Part shown: in pieces, positions 10,901-23,300 of the stretch
Layout: every line of letters begins with the position of its first letter
Position numbering within the stretch: the first letter of the stretch is position 1
NCBI GenBank assembly: GCA_003024785.1
Contig: PUQB01000388.1
Span: 92,312 to 156,311 of the forward strand
DNA: 64,000 nucleotides
Direction of reading: 5' to 3'
Origin: Selaginella tamariscina
Taxonomy: Eukaryota > Streptophyta > Lycopodiopsida > Selaginellales > Selaginellaceae
Program-made: the position numbers and the translations under genes
The notes under the pieces: generated by a model
What the model saw: the letters and a program-made list of their open reading frames with translations, nothing else
What the model was told of the DNA's origin: nothing
Databases searched by the model: none

Positions 10901-12580
10901 GTAGCTCCAGGGATTTACATATCCATCTCTACTGCTTCCACAGCCTTCTCCATATCCTCGATAGCCCATGGAAGAGTAGAACGTTTATGTTTTTGATCAT
11001 CTTGGTCATCACCTTCAAACAACTCATCATCTAGTCGGTTGGGCTAGGCATATGCATTTTTGCCATGGGTATCTGTTGTGATGTGGGCAATTGCTACAAA
11101 GGTGTTATTAGTACCAATCTGATAATCCACAGAAGTTTCGAATCGAACAACCAATTGCTCTGGAAATGGCTATATGAGAGAGACAGAGCTAGGTATTTGA
11201 GAGCTCATACCAGCTTGATCAAATTGAGGAACAAGAATATTGATGAAAGAATCCAAGGAGTTTTTCCTGACCTTCGTCGTGGATTATTAGTTTGGCACCC
11301 ATACTGAACTTGTACAATTGGAGTTGTATCGATGGAGTTTGAACTTAAAACTTGAAGTGGTGCCCTTTTGGTTCTGAATGCTGAAGTACTTGGATGATTA
11401 TTTGATTTGGCCTAAATCATATCAAATTTAGTTTAAAAATGATTACAGAGAACAGAGGTAGCACCGTTTTTTGCACGCTGTCTTCAATTGTGGTTAAGTA
11501 AAGAAACCCTTGTTGTTAAATGAAGATTCTAGATAACTTTGTTTAATATTTAATTATAAAATAAAAGGATTATGATATATTCACAAGTGTCTCAATAAAG
11601 ATAAAACGAAGATTTTAGATAACTTTAATTAAGATTTAATTAAAAAATAAATCGACGATTCTAAATAACCTTAATCAGGGCTTAATTATGATACGTTCAT
11701 ACGTTCGTAAGTGTTCATCTTTTATGTTAGTTGTAGCCATAATTCATGGTTTAGGACCTTATCCAAACAAAGGTGTGGTTCGTGCTAAACACCTCCCTCT
11801 ATAACAAAAACTAAATGACATATTTAATGTAAAATAATGAATATACCATATAATTAATAGAGATAATATATGTGCAACTAGCATCAACTCATTGTGCTAA
11901 CTTTTGTAACTTCCAAATTGATTTTTCAGATTTCTTGAAGGCTCACTAGGCACAATGAGACTGCAAGTTTGAAATTTTTTTCCATGCAATCGTTGTTTAT
12001 AGTAAAGATTGTTATAAAAATAATTCATGATTATCATAAAATTTTGCAGTATATAGCGTTATTTTTTTATAATTGTTCATTGTTTAGGACAACTCAATAA
12101 CAAAATTAATATTATTATAAAAATCCATTTTAGACTTGAAGTAATTCCATAATTATTATTACGTTCAATTTTGGTGATTTGATAAATATTGTTGTATAGA
12201 CTTTAAAAAGGCTTTTTAGTAAACACTTATATTTGAAAAAAAGAAAAAGATAAGACATTGATACTTTTGATATTTTATTAGTCTTCAAGTTTGGTATATT
12301 TATTACACCAAGTGAGTGTACTTTAGTGAGGTCAATTAGCTTTCTTTAACATAATTTGTGTGTTTCAGCATCCTCCATTTTTATTTCATAAACAACTATT
12401 GTCAATATAAATTTCAAACTGTCAAACAATTACATTATCAAAATTACTTAAATATAGTGTACGAAAATGTCCATTATATTGTGTGTAATCAAAACAGAAG
12501 TAAACATCTGAAGATTTACAGTTGACCATAATTTATTTATGAGATGAACACCCAAGTTGACGCTGTCGAAGGAAAATCAT
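10900..12580. other. no gene recognised
   Basis: An 80-codon plus-strand frame at 11065-11307 (with LLWKWLYERDRARYLRAH) has an amphipathic look but no family I recognise. It could be transposon debris. From 11400 on the sequence is AT-rich with no coding signal. Confidence 0.4.
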
Positions 12581-12941
12581 TCGGGGACTCGTATGTTCGG
12601 AACTTGATGACTTTAGTGATAGCGCATCGTAGTAGTCCTTGCTAATGATCACACACATGAATAAAAGAATAAAAAAGAAAGGGAAAACATGAAATAAAAC
12701 TCATGACACGAAAGATACACTAACTAATTTTTATATTTCATCATAAGAGCAACACAAAATAATGTCATCACACCTATTTACAAAGTAAGAAGAAACTAGA
12801 GACTCTTCTCTATATCTATATGTGTCCTCTCTCCTCAAACCCTTGAGCCTTGGTTTCTTATATACCCAAATAACATAAGAATTGCATGTAGGGTAGGGTA
12901 GGGATGTAAGAGAGGGTGTAAGATGGGGGTTACATAAGAAT

Positions 12942-13048
12942 AATGGTAGGGGGTTATGGAAGAAGGTGGGCTTGACCCATAAATGATGGGGGTTATGGAA
13001 GAAGGTGGGCTTGACCCATAAATGATGGGGGTTATGGAAGAGGGTGAC
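12942..13048. repeat. 39-bp tandem repeat, about 2.7 copies
   Basis: The unit starts 'atgggggttatggaagaagg' and ends 'gcttgacccataa'. Two near-identical copies plus a partial third are in phase over 39 bp, so on the minus strand they read as a repeated FFHNPHHLWVKPT peptide. Confidence 0.85.
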
Positions 13049-13209
13049 TTGACTTTGACTTGGGAAGGTGACTAGGAAGGTGCATGGAAGAAGACAAAGA
13101 AAATGTGCATGGTCAAAGCAGGCACTAATCATGTGGATTAACATAATAATGTTGACTAGTTTGACCATGTAAGTAAAGACAAAGAAGGTGACTAATAAAG
13201 TGAAATGTA

Positions 13210-13260
13210 GACGTATAATACGAGTAGAAGACTAGTCTAATACGAGTAGAAGACTAGTCC
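13210..13260. repeat. short direct repeat 'taatacgagtagaagactag'
   Basis: Two adjacent copies of about 22 bp lie within the putative LTR. Confidence 0.7.
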
Positions 13261-13519
13261 ACTACATGCATACCAGGGGCTACCAAGGTGACGGTCCAAA
13301 TTTTCCCGTGACAACGCCCACATAAAACATTTTGAAATACATAAGGTACTTCTAAATAACTCTGCCCAAGAAAGATGAAAGACTTAAAAAATATCCATTA
13401 TAAAACATATTTTCATGTGCAATAAACCATTTAATCCCTCTGACATTTTCTTTTTGGCTTTGTGAATCACATTCCTTATCCTACAAAAAGGGGTTTTCAA
13501 TGAGTGATCAACAAAAATA

Positions 13520-13760
13520 TGATTGCAAACCTCGGTGTTGAGGAGTGCTCATGAGAAAACCTTGGCACCGAGGTTTTCTAGACAAAACCTTGACATTGAG
13601 GTTTGTAAGAACATTCCTTTACTTCAAATTTTTTCCAATAAATTCTCTCAACGTCAAGGTTTGCAAGAACATTCATTGACATTAAGTTTTCTTTCACAAA
13701 TGCCTTAGGTGCTGAGGTTGTCTAGACCATTCCTCATAACCTAGGTTTGCCAGAAGTTCA
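13520..13760. repeat. imperfect repeats of 'aaccttg..caccgaggttt'
   Basis: A block with variants of 'cctcggtgttgagg', 'ccttggcaccgagg', 'ccttgacattgagg' and 'aacgtcaaggtttgcaagaacattc' recurs every 40-50 bp. It is a degenerate tandem array with no coding sense. Confidence 0.55.
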
Positions 13761-14720
13761 GAACCATCCTTGGTGCCAAGGGATGGAACCATGATATAGC
13801 TGAAATGCACCTAGTTATAACAAAAACCAAAGGATTGAATGTCAGGTTTGATTATCTCAACGTCTAGAAATATCTAAATAATATACATGCAATTGTTGGT
13901 CAGTAGGACAAGTTCTTCCAGAATATCATTGAGTCTAAATGTATTTAGTTTTGTAACTCCAGAGACATTATCTTTTATCAGTCAAATAAAGACAATGTTG
14001 GATGAACACTCATTATCACCATTATGGCAAAAGCTCTAGGAGTGAGTGCAACACATTCTTCTACCTTCTTCATTAGTGTCTCCCTAGTGATGGCAGATAC
14101 ACCTAAAAAAACTAGGTGTTTATGCATATCACCAAACAAGACATTGCCATGTCTACAAAAACGATAGTATACTTTGTGACATTGCATGTGTTTGTGCATT
14201 CAATCTGTATACCATATTATCTGCAACAAAGCTTCCCTTCTCTAAGAGATACATAGGTTTCAACTACAAAGTATACTGTTAAGATTGTTGGTTTTGTCCT
14301 AGCTTGTGGGTGTTTTACCTTTGAGGTGCACAATGCACCTCATGCAAGCCTGCTCAAATATTTGTGGATTGTATGTGGAAGATTTACTCCTTGATGACGG
14401 CTTCTCATGTGTCATGTGCTTGTCACTCTAGATAGTGGGTAAATGATCATGTGCTATAACAACGTTCCATTTGAAAATAGTAGTAAATCAAACTCATTAT
14501 CTTCTCATTATTGCCCTTGAAACACCAAACCATCCCTCGCATAAGGACATCTCAATGGAATAAGAACATCGGTCATTTGGTTGTATAAGGAGATATTTTT
14601 ATGTTGCGCCTGTGCTTGTGACATAAAACATGTTAAAAAGAGAAATAATTATTAACGGAGTATACTAAATAACTTTTAATTTAATTATGTTCTCATCAAA
14701 ATGTTATTTTTAAAATACAT
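13760..14720. other. no gene recognised
   Basis: A 73-codon minus-strand frame at 13978-14199 contains GNVLFGDMHKHLVFLGVSA. I do not recognise the family and see no start context or neighbouring exon. It may be transposon debris. Confidence 0.35.
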
Positions 14721-14730
14721 AGAACCCTAA

Positions 14731-15753
14731 ACGGCGGGAAGGAGAATGTAGGGTTTTAGATCTGCTGGCTTGTCGAATTTGCGTTCTGCTGCGATGAATT
14801 CCCTCGAATCCCATACAGAATGGGGTGTCAAGCCCACATTCAACACATTCCTCTATGAACAAGGCCCCATTGATCATGTTAGGTCATTCATTAGTCCTCA
14901 TTGTGAACGATATATATTTATGTGTGTTTGTATGTATGTAAAATACACCATTGTTGTTTATAAATTTAAATATTCATTTTTTTTCATGGGTAGCCCCATA
15001 TCCCCTTCGGCTCCATTCCTAGCGTCTCTCTTGTTCGATTTTGTGGCTTGGTAAGTAAAGCCTACTATGCAAGTGTATACACATCTAAAAATGCATAAAT
15101 TTTAGTAATAACATTGTACATATATGCGTGATATACTTCGTATATGTTCGTATATATTATATTAACATATATACAGATACGAGGTTATGTATGTATGCAG
15201 ATTTGTTTTGGCTGATTGAATTTGATACTATATACATGTACCAATTTTGTTAAATGGAACGTCTCATGTATAAACCTATATAGGTTGTGACTAACATGCA
15301 GGTGCAAGATATGTTGGATGTCGAGTATTATATCGAAGCTTACAAGGTAATTGTTTTGCTAATCATGTTTGTTTAACGTTGATTTCGTTATAAAGATATT
15401 AAATTCAAAGAAGCTGTCTGCTTATGTGTATAACATGTTTCTTGAGCATCTAAGTCCGGGATCATCAGCTGTTTGTTTTGTGTTTGTGTGTGTGTGTGAG
15501 AGAGAGAGATGCCTGTCATATTAGTGTATGTGAATCAAAATGTTGCAGCCATGGCATATTGTCATTGTAGTAAATAAAATTACGATTTACAAGGGCTGTG
15601 GACATAGTTGCAGTTACATGTATACATATTGAGGCTTTGTTTTATTTCCGTCTTCTGGTTTAAGTGCCTGGCAAAAACTGACGGATTCAAGCTCAAAGTT
15701 TGCATATATCTCGGATGAACCTGATAAACGACAACGTGAAACTACGGAGGTTG
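14731..15753 (+). pseudogene. ETG1-like, copy B (promoter and exons 1-5), cut by copia
   Basis: In order: a weakened E2F-type element (CGGCGGGAA, 14732-14740), exon 1 from about 14760 to 14876 including SHTEWGVKPTFNTFLYEQG, exon 2 at about 14990-15048, exon 3 at 15301-15345 encoding VQDMLDVEYYIEAYK, a deleted exon 4 (about 15448-15480), and exon 5 at about 15668-15752 ending in a GAG|GTAG donor. The order and intron sites match the gene at 20315-24461. Immediately after the exon 5 donor the sequence becomes copia pol in the opposite orientation, so the rest of the gene is lost. Exon 2 has lost its Arg-Phe-Arg-Gly-Met end. Confidence 0.78.
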
Positions 15754-18300
15754 AGGTAGACAACACGATGAAAACCTTATTTGCATAAGGCTTCATCGAA
15801 CTTTTGGTATTATACACACGATGATTGTTTCAAGCCATATAAAGCCTTGTGAAGCCTCCATACTTTGCAATGATCTTTATGATTAGGCAAACTACCAGGG
15901 ATCCGCATAAAGATTTCTTCCTCTAACTAGCTGTGAAGGAAGATGGTCGTCACATTCATTTGATGGACTTTCTAGTTTTAAGCATTTGCAAGAGCCAAGA
16001 TGGTTCAAATGTTTGTCATATTAACCACATGAGAAAATGTCTCATCATAGTCAATGCCTTTCACTTGTGTGAAACCCTTAGTTATAAGTTGAGCCATGGG
16101 TCTTCTTGAATACCCACTTGATCATCTTGGATGGCTGCACACCAAAATTGGGAATCAAAGACATGCACAACTTCCTCATACATCCACAGAATGTTAACTC
16201 TTTCGTATGATGCTCTGCTAGGTTTAGCTCCTCTGCTATTATCACAATCCCAAATCCAAATGAAATGACAAGCACAAGAAGGTCATTGTTGATGAACCAC
16301 ATAGATGTTGGCTGCTTCATGTCATGCGTGAAATCATCTCCAACAAAAATGACATTGGTGCTAACGAAGGTGGCTTTGGTGATGGTATTCCAAAGTTTAT
16401 ATCCCTTGCAACTATGTTCCCCATTGCTAACATATCCAACAAACACAAATCCCTTGCTTTTTAGGTCCAGCTTCTTGCGCAACTAATCTAGAACATGGGC
16501 ATATATCACATAGCCAAATATAAGTAGATGCGAAACATCTGGTTTCTTCCCAAACCAAGTACAACAGTAGGTAAGCAATTTTGCACATGGAAGGCCATGG
16601 CAATTGCCTCTTGCCAGAATTCTTTATCCAAATTGGCACCAAGTAGTAGGTTGTGAGTTACATTAACAAGCATCTAATTCTTCCATTTTGCAACCCCAAT
16701 TTGCTATGGAGTATAATGTGCAGTGACTTTGTACTGGATCCCATGCGCACAACAAAAGTCACAAAGGGCATTATTGAGGTACTCCTTGCCTCCATCAGTC
16801 CTCAATGCCTTAATTTTCAACTCGAGCAGAGTTTCGATGGAGGCCTTATTAGTGCTTAAAGGCCTTAACAGCTTTGTCCTTCCTCCACAAAAAGAAGACG
16901 CAAGTTTTGAGGTTGAAATTGTCAATGAGAGTCATGAAGTACTTTTAGGTATGTCTATAGGGCTACAAATCCGAGTGTATCAGCTCAAGTGGCTTACTAG
17001 CTCGACATTTAGACGAGGCAAAGTTTCGATGGTGTTTTTACCCAATACGCAAGACTTACAAAAACTCTACATGACCTTTCTTTCAAGGTCTAAGCTTGTC
17101 ACCATGTCTTTTACAATCATATTTGCAATGCCCTGTAGTTTGAATGTCCAAAACGGCAATGCCAAAGATAAGCTTCATCATACTTGTTGAGTGACGTGTG
17201 CTCAACATTTGTCACTCGCTGAACATAAGTTGACACCTCGTAAAGATTCCCTCAACGCTGCACACATAACAGCCTCTTTCCAACCATCTTGAAACTGGCT
17301 TTGTTCATGAAGAGCACTTCATCACCATCGAATACAACAACTACATTTAAGTTTTGTCACAAGTCAAGAACATGCATCACATTCGAGAATGTAATTTTAT
17401 TTCCACCCTCAAAGACGAAGCAAAAGCTATCACTGTCTTGGACCTCGAGGTGAGTGTCATCCCCTAAGACTACTCCTTTCGATCCCTTCACCAACGTATA
17501 CTTCTCAAACATGAATTTATTCATAGCCATGAGGTTGGTATATCCAGAATTCAGGACCCATAGTTGTCCACTTCGTGCAGCATTTACATTGTGACTCTCT
17601 TCTTCAACCTCCTCGCATGGTTCCTCCTACAGCTCACTCAAATTTGATGTGGTAGTGTTGTAGCAATCTTGAGCCCAATGCCCAATTTCCCAACACAACT
17701 TGCACTAGTCATGGCAGATGTGCCTTGCATCCTGTCTTCCCATGCTCCAACTATGTCGAGTTCAAGCAAGCAATGGCACAACCTCCACCTCCCTAGTTCC
17801 CTTGACTAGCTTGGCATGCAGGGCCTTGCATCGCATTCTTGGTCCCTTCATCTCTAGTGGCCTTCTTGCCATCCATTCCCTTTTGCCGGAGCCTCACTGG
17901 CTCTCTTTTTGTATACATGGCGCAACAAACCTTATATGTTTAAGCTTTCTCTACTTGTAGCATCGCAGTGTTGATGAGCTTATCAAATGTTAAGTTGCCC
18001 TCTCTCATCATCTCCTCTACATATCCATCCCACTCTCTTGATAATGACTTATAAAGCTGAATCTTCTGCATCAGTCAAAGCACTTTGTGCTCTTTACCCT
18101 ATGCAGCCAAGGTCTAAAAAGAGCTTGTTCAGCATCTTAGTGTGTGCTTGCATATCCCCACCATCCTCGTACATGCATGCCACAACATGGTAGCAACACA
18201 TCGACACTACCATGTCAGAATGCTTGTACTCATTGTGGTTAAATGGACATGGTAGCCACACATTGACTGTAGCAGTAAAGAGAGCACAGGAACTTGGCAT
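15754..18300 (-). mobile_element. Ty1/copia element, truncated (gag to early RT)
   Basis: On the minus strand, in order: a Gag tail with a CCHC knuckle CKLCWEIGHWAQDC (about 17655-17697); a protease/GAG-pre-integrase region with VLGDDTHLEVQDSDSF, NKITFSNVMHVL and a WHCRFGHSNYRAL piece (about 17200-17560); the integrase core with IKALRTDGGKEYLNN and HGIQYKVTAHYTP (about 16710-16830); the copia hinge KGFVFVGYVSNGEHSCKGYKL (about 16390-16460); and the RT start with VKGIDYDETFSHVVNMT and LHKALYGLKQSS (about 15820-16060). Stops and shifts are frequent. RT is cut off where the sequence meets ETG1 copy B at about 15754. No LTR is evident at either edge. Confidence 0.85.
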
Positions 18301-18369
18301 TGATTTGGTTCTCCTTCCTCCTCATACTTCACACCGATTACATCCTCTCTCGACTTTGCTTGTTTTGGA

Positions 18370-19320
18370 CCATTGAAGACAGCATTTAAAAGAATACGAG
18401 CTCAGTATATGGCCATGACATTTATTGGTAAACCTTCACCTTCTATTCTACCTGGCATGGCACTTGGAAAACTCGTATATTATTATGTGGACGAGACTGC
18501 TATGGATAATCCTTACCTCTCAAGGTACTTTTACATTTCATTATTTACGTATAGTTAATGTAGTATACTTGATCAGTAAATATTCTAAAACATCAGTAAA
18601 TTTTTAGACATATGTACTGTCCGTACAATTTTAAATAGATATATTTTTTGTTTAAAATGTTTTTTTGGCATTTCATAAATACTAACCAAAATCTTTAATC
18701 TGTTAAATGATACTTGTTTTAAAATTTCAATCAGTGCTAAGCACCTCCCTCTATACTTTACTTTAACACACACTTCCCTGCATATCATTTACACTTAATG
18801 GGTTAAAAACACTCAGAGGATCGACACCCCATGCCTTAACCCTTTCTCGTAGGATTTGATTATAAGATATTATTAATATATATTATAAAATGTAGATGAA
18901 ATAGTATTAAAATAGAAATTTCCAGCCTTTAAATATATGATTAGTATTTAACCCTCAAATTCCGCACTTAAATATAAAACAGTTATTAAATAATATTAAT
19001 TAATAATAAAACATTACAAAACGTTATAAATAATTTATTATACTTAGCTAACCCTTTTATTTTATAATCAACTACTATTACCGTGAATTCACAAAACACA
19101 CACACACACACACACACAAACATGGAGGTCCGAACTAGTTTGTAACTTTGAAAGATTCAGACACGACCACTCACGGAATGAAGCAAGAATACATAACATA
19201 TGTTCTAGATCAATTAAACACTGTTAATTACGCAATGCATGATGTTTATTTGCGTTGGCTTAAAACAAAAGAAGGCAAACAACCAGCATCATAATTAATA
19301 TTTATAGATTAATTAAATAC
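18370..19320. other. no gene recognised; AT-rich
   Basis: A possible exon at 18415-18525 reads LGKLVYYYVDETAMDNPYLS up to an AG|GTACT-like donor, but I recognise no family. The remainder is AT-rich, with a CA microsatellite at 19098-19119. Confidence 0.3.
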
Positions 19321-19329
19321 CTCATACAG

Positions 19330-19931
19330 ATGGCTGAAGAACATAAAAGTGATATTGAAAGCATGAGTTGACATTGATTATAGCCAAGGGTTTAGCAAGG
19401 GTACTACAGGGTTCTGCTGACCTGGCGATGTGAACTGTAATATTCTTTCAGATGCTTGATCCACTCCTGCAAGAAGTAGGCAGCTGTGAGAACAAGTCAC
19501 TAAGTGCTGCGTTTCTTATTATATGCAGTGTCATAACCTTCCTCTCAACATTCACATACATGTGCGTGCGTGTGTGTAAATAGACATATGCATGTGCATG
19601 TGTAGAGAGAGAGAGCTCATATAGATGTAAATGCAGATTCCAAGCTCCAAATGGGAAAGTATACTACGGTTTTGCCACATTTAGGGGACTAGGGACACCA
19701 CAGTTAAAGGAGCTACCATCAGGTATAGACTCCACAGTATACAGGATCAAAGTGGACGAGTTTGTGCATGCCGTTCTTAATAACTACAAGCTTCTCAACA
19801 GAGGTGGTTAGCTGCTTTATACCAGTTCCAGATGGATTTATAAGAGCAGGGGTTCTGGGTCTGGGTTCCTAATAAGTCTTCCACTTTTCCCCCCACCTGG
19901 CTCTATCCCAGCTAAGGCTTGTCGTTCCTAA
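19330..19931 (+). pseudogene. DUF679 membrane protein (DMP)-like, block C copy
   Basis: It begins MAEEHKSDIES and keeps the pieces AKGLARVLQGSADLA, SAAFLIICSVITFLSTF, and after an intron (about 19558-19636) QAPNGKVYYGFATF. The C-terminus PPGSIPAKACRS ends with TAA at 19929-19931. The family has four membrane helices. This copy lost the LPTGTV motif, much of helix 3 and the frame, so it is a pseudogene. It is convergent with the ETG1-like gene to its right, as in the block at 40.5-42.7 kb. Confidence 0.75.
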
Positions 19932-20310
19932 GTTATATATACTTAAAGTTTAAAGTTGAATTGATAATGGTTTAATAAGATGATTGTGACTTCTAAACTC
20001 TCACCTTGTGTGGGTAAGAGAGAGATAGATTTAGGTCGAAAGTGCTCTCTCTCTCGAGTGGCTATGCACGTGTCTATATCTAAAGTGGTATGAGACATAT
20101 AATACGTTTTGCACACATCCGTTCTTATGGATGTTTGTTATGTGCTTTATTCGTATTTTATATTATATTAATGTGTGTGTCTATTAATGTATATGTATAC
20201 ATTACATATATTAATACATGATACATTTAATGTGTTGCATATCACCATAGTTTATAGTCTATAGTACATAAGGTTTATAGTCTATAGTTTCGCAGGCTTT
20301 GGACTATACA
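19932..20310. other. intergenic between convergent DMP and ETG1 copies
   Basis: AT-rich sequence with CT/GA and GT runs. It resembles the spacer at 41.7-42.06 kb in reverse orientation, including the 'tttatagtctatagtttcgc' region, so the spacer was copied with the genes. Confidence 0.6.
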
Positions 20311-20314
20311 TACC

Positions 20315-23300
20315 TCAAGAGTGTAATCTAGCGGCACAGCTTGACTCCATGTTCTTCACCATTTCCCATCTTTCTCTTGTCAAAACTCTCTCTCCATAGC
20401 TCAAGGATAGCAGCCTTGCCATTGTTAACCATCTATATGTAGCCAAAAATACATGTATATACGTATACACAACCGCTATAGATAGATAAATAGATAGATG
20501 ACAGTATATTGATACCTATGGAAAGTGTCTGGACCAATAGCACGGTCTTTTTGTCGAGCAGCTACAAGATCGTCTTCAAGAATCTACAAAAATACAGTAC
20601 ATATATATAATAATAGGGTAGGTTCTGTTATACAGCCCCCTCCCTTAATCACAATTAATTAAGTTAAGATATTTTAATAATTTTATATGCATTTAGAGGA
20701 TATAAATTAAAAAGACCAGTTAATGCATTTCATTTATATACATGATTTAGTATATATAAATTTTCTAAATTACATAATTTTTTCCTGGTTTTTAGTATTT
20801 GCCAATTAATGAAGTTTTAATTAATTACCACTAATACAAAAGGGGGATGTATACCATAATCGTCCCTAATAATATAAGATATGGATACAACATACATATA
20901 TGTACATAGAGCATGTATGTCTTTATTATGTGTGTGAAATCCATTTGTAAGTGGACAGCAATCCTCAACAATATTAAATACTATGTACATAGATATACGC
21001 ATTCGCTAGATGTGTAAATGTATAGGTGTATGCATGGTTGCATACATGTGTAATATATGACTACATTACACATACACACGCATGTAAGATTTACAAAAAC
21101 ATTTTCAAAACTATGTGAGGTTTCATGCACGTGTAAGTTCGTATGTGAATATATAAATAGGCATAGACACAAGTGCAATATATGTACCTTTTGCATTGAA
21201 GGTTCAATAACGTGCTCAGCTTCACGAAATTTGTTTAAATAAAAACGCCAAATAGAGAGCTCAATTTCTTCAGCACAAAGGTTTACCACGCCTGTTGATG
21301 GTTTTAATGGAACAAGAGCATCAGCAGGTAAAAGCCTGGATTTTGCATTTGATACCACTAAAACTGGTATATCCGTTGGCATTTCCATTTGATAATACTT
21401 AAAATCGTATTCAACCTGTCAAACAACAGCATGATATATGGTATCGTACATATATGCAATTTAGTCTGTGTGCACGTGCGTGCTTGCTCAGTAACATAAT
21501 TAAACTATAACCAAATAGCATTAAAACTATAATAAACTGTCTGTGTGCATACATGATCTATGCATTATAGTATCGTGCCCACACACACACACACACAAAT
21601 ATAGTTCGAATATAGTATATAAACGTAACTATACATATATATAACTATTTACACACACCATATAAGTATAAAAATACACGCTATTATGCGTATAATATAA
21701 GCTTACCTTCTGTGACTCCAGAAGGATTTTTAAGCTCTGCAAATTCTTAACCCAGTTTCGTTTAGTTTTCCAGTGTTTAATGCCGTCTCGTCCAACGTAA
21801 GATGTGTACCTGCTGCTAGTTGTAACGCTCCACTCACCACCTGCATACATATACATGACTATGCATACATACATACATACATACATACATACAGACACAC
21901 ACACACATATCAGGCTCGCAGGCACACATACACATCTACCGATTAGTTTCGTAGTCCTTGCGTGGAGCAAACAATGAAGAGTTCAAATTCTCAAGTGAAA
22001 GTGGTACCGCATGGGAACATGGAAGAAGCATTGATATGGTCTGAAAGTACATATAATATTAAGATTTAAGTTCCTAGACTTTGTCATGTAATATCATGAC
22101 TTACATAATTCTTAACGTACAAATATCCATAAGATTTGATTAGGCACACGACACACGCACAGAGAGAGAGAGAGAGAGATCAAACCTGTCCGATTGCAGA
22201 TGCAAACGGTGATAAAGACCCCTCTTGAACAGCTGAGCATACTCCTGTAAAGTTTAACGAAAGCTTTCCGACCGCCACGGCTCCTACACGGCTGTGCACC
22301 TACATAAAATAAATAAATGTTTAATAGCGTTCTCACAGCGTGGTCGTATATATTACATGTATTGAGACAAAAACAACCGTGCTCTCTCTCTCTCTCTCTT
22401 GTGCGTGTAGATATACATACATCCGTCTACACATGTATTTATATCCACAAATACACACATGCAACCATTTATAGGCAATACGCACCTTTGATAGCATGTG
22501 GAGAAGTAAATACTCGCCAGCAAGCCTGTCTTCGCCAACAACAGCTTGTAATTTCAAAACCAAAGACTCTCTTGCTGAAAGCACGTCAAAAGATGAAAGC
22601 TGACGTGGAACCGTATAAGCCGATATCTTCCTCATAGTGATACAGTGCAGGCGAGGAACCTTTCAGTGCAAAAAGAAAGAGAAAAAGAAGAAAAAGATGT
22701 CATTTTAACTAGTAAAGAACGCAGAACACTTATTTATACTTTACGTTTACACACACACACACACATAGAGAGAGAAGGAGGAGATTACGTTGTTTGCAGG
22801 CAGCTGAGTCGCGTTATCATCTTCCATATACAAGTCAGGGCACCTGCTAAGAACACCGACGAATTCCGCAATCTCATTAAGCTTTAGCTCTCCATCACAC
22901 CCGTCGTATATCTAGAAATTGCAACATATATAGACAGGTTTAGTTTATAGAATAGATCATAAAATGCTATTTTCTTATACATCCGTTGAATAACGGGTAG
23001 TTAAATGTATGGAACTAGTTAAAAGCAAGTATACCTAATGATCAACTAAAGATATAGAATTTTTAAGAATATTAAATGAATATCAACCTTTATGATGCAT
23101 GACGAAGGCCTACAGTCCGTAAAGTTGATAGTACAATCTGATTTCCATTTTCAGTGTCGGCTCTCTGAAAGATACACATAGTCAGGAAACACACACATGT
23201 ATCTAAGTGAACATACATACCATACGCTTACTCTGATCTTCAAATCATTTTCTGCGACGTCACAGTCCATTTTCTGCCAAAATGATAATTAACATAATTT

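Larger units (their letters stand above)
12590..13315 (-). mobile_element. putative solo LTR (copia-like)
   Basis: Read on the minus strand the segment opens TGTCACGGGAAAATTTGG near 13315 and has a TATA-like site (tataTAAGAAACCAAGG near 12860). A leader-like region ends at the T-rich stretch near 12720. It contains tandem repeats, as many LTRs do. No internal retrotransposon sequence adjoins it and no target-site duplication could be identified. Confidence 0.35.

Noticed and set aside
16723..17190. Plus-strand frame of 155 codons
   Set aside because: Antisense to copia integrase. The minus strand carries the known motifs.
22112..22637. Frames on both strands with Ser-Leu repeats around ETG1 exons 9 and 10
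   Set aside because: They run through intron microsatellites. Only the exon portions on the minus strand are coding.
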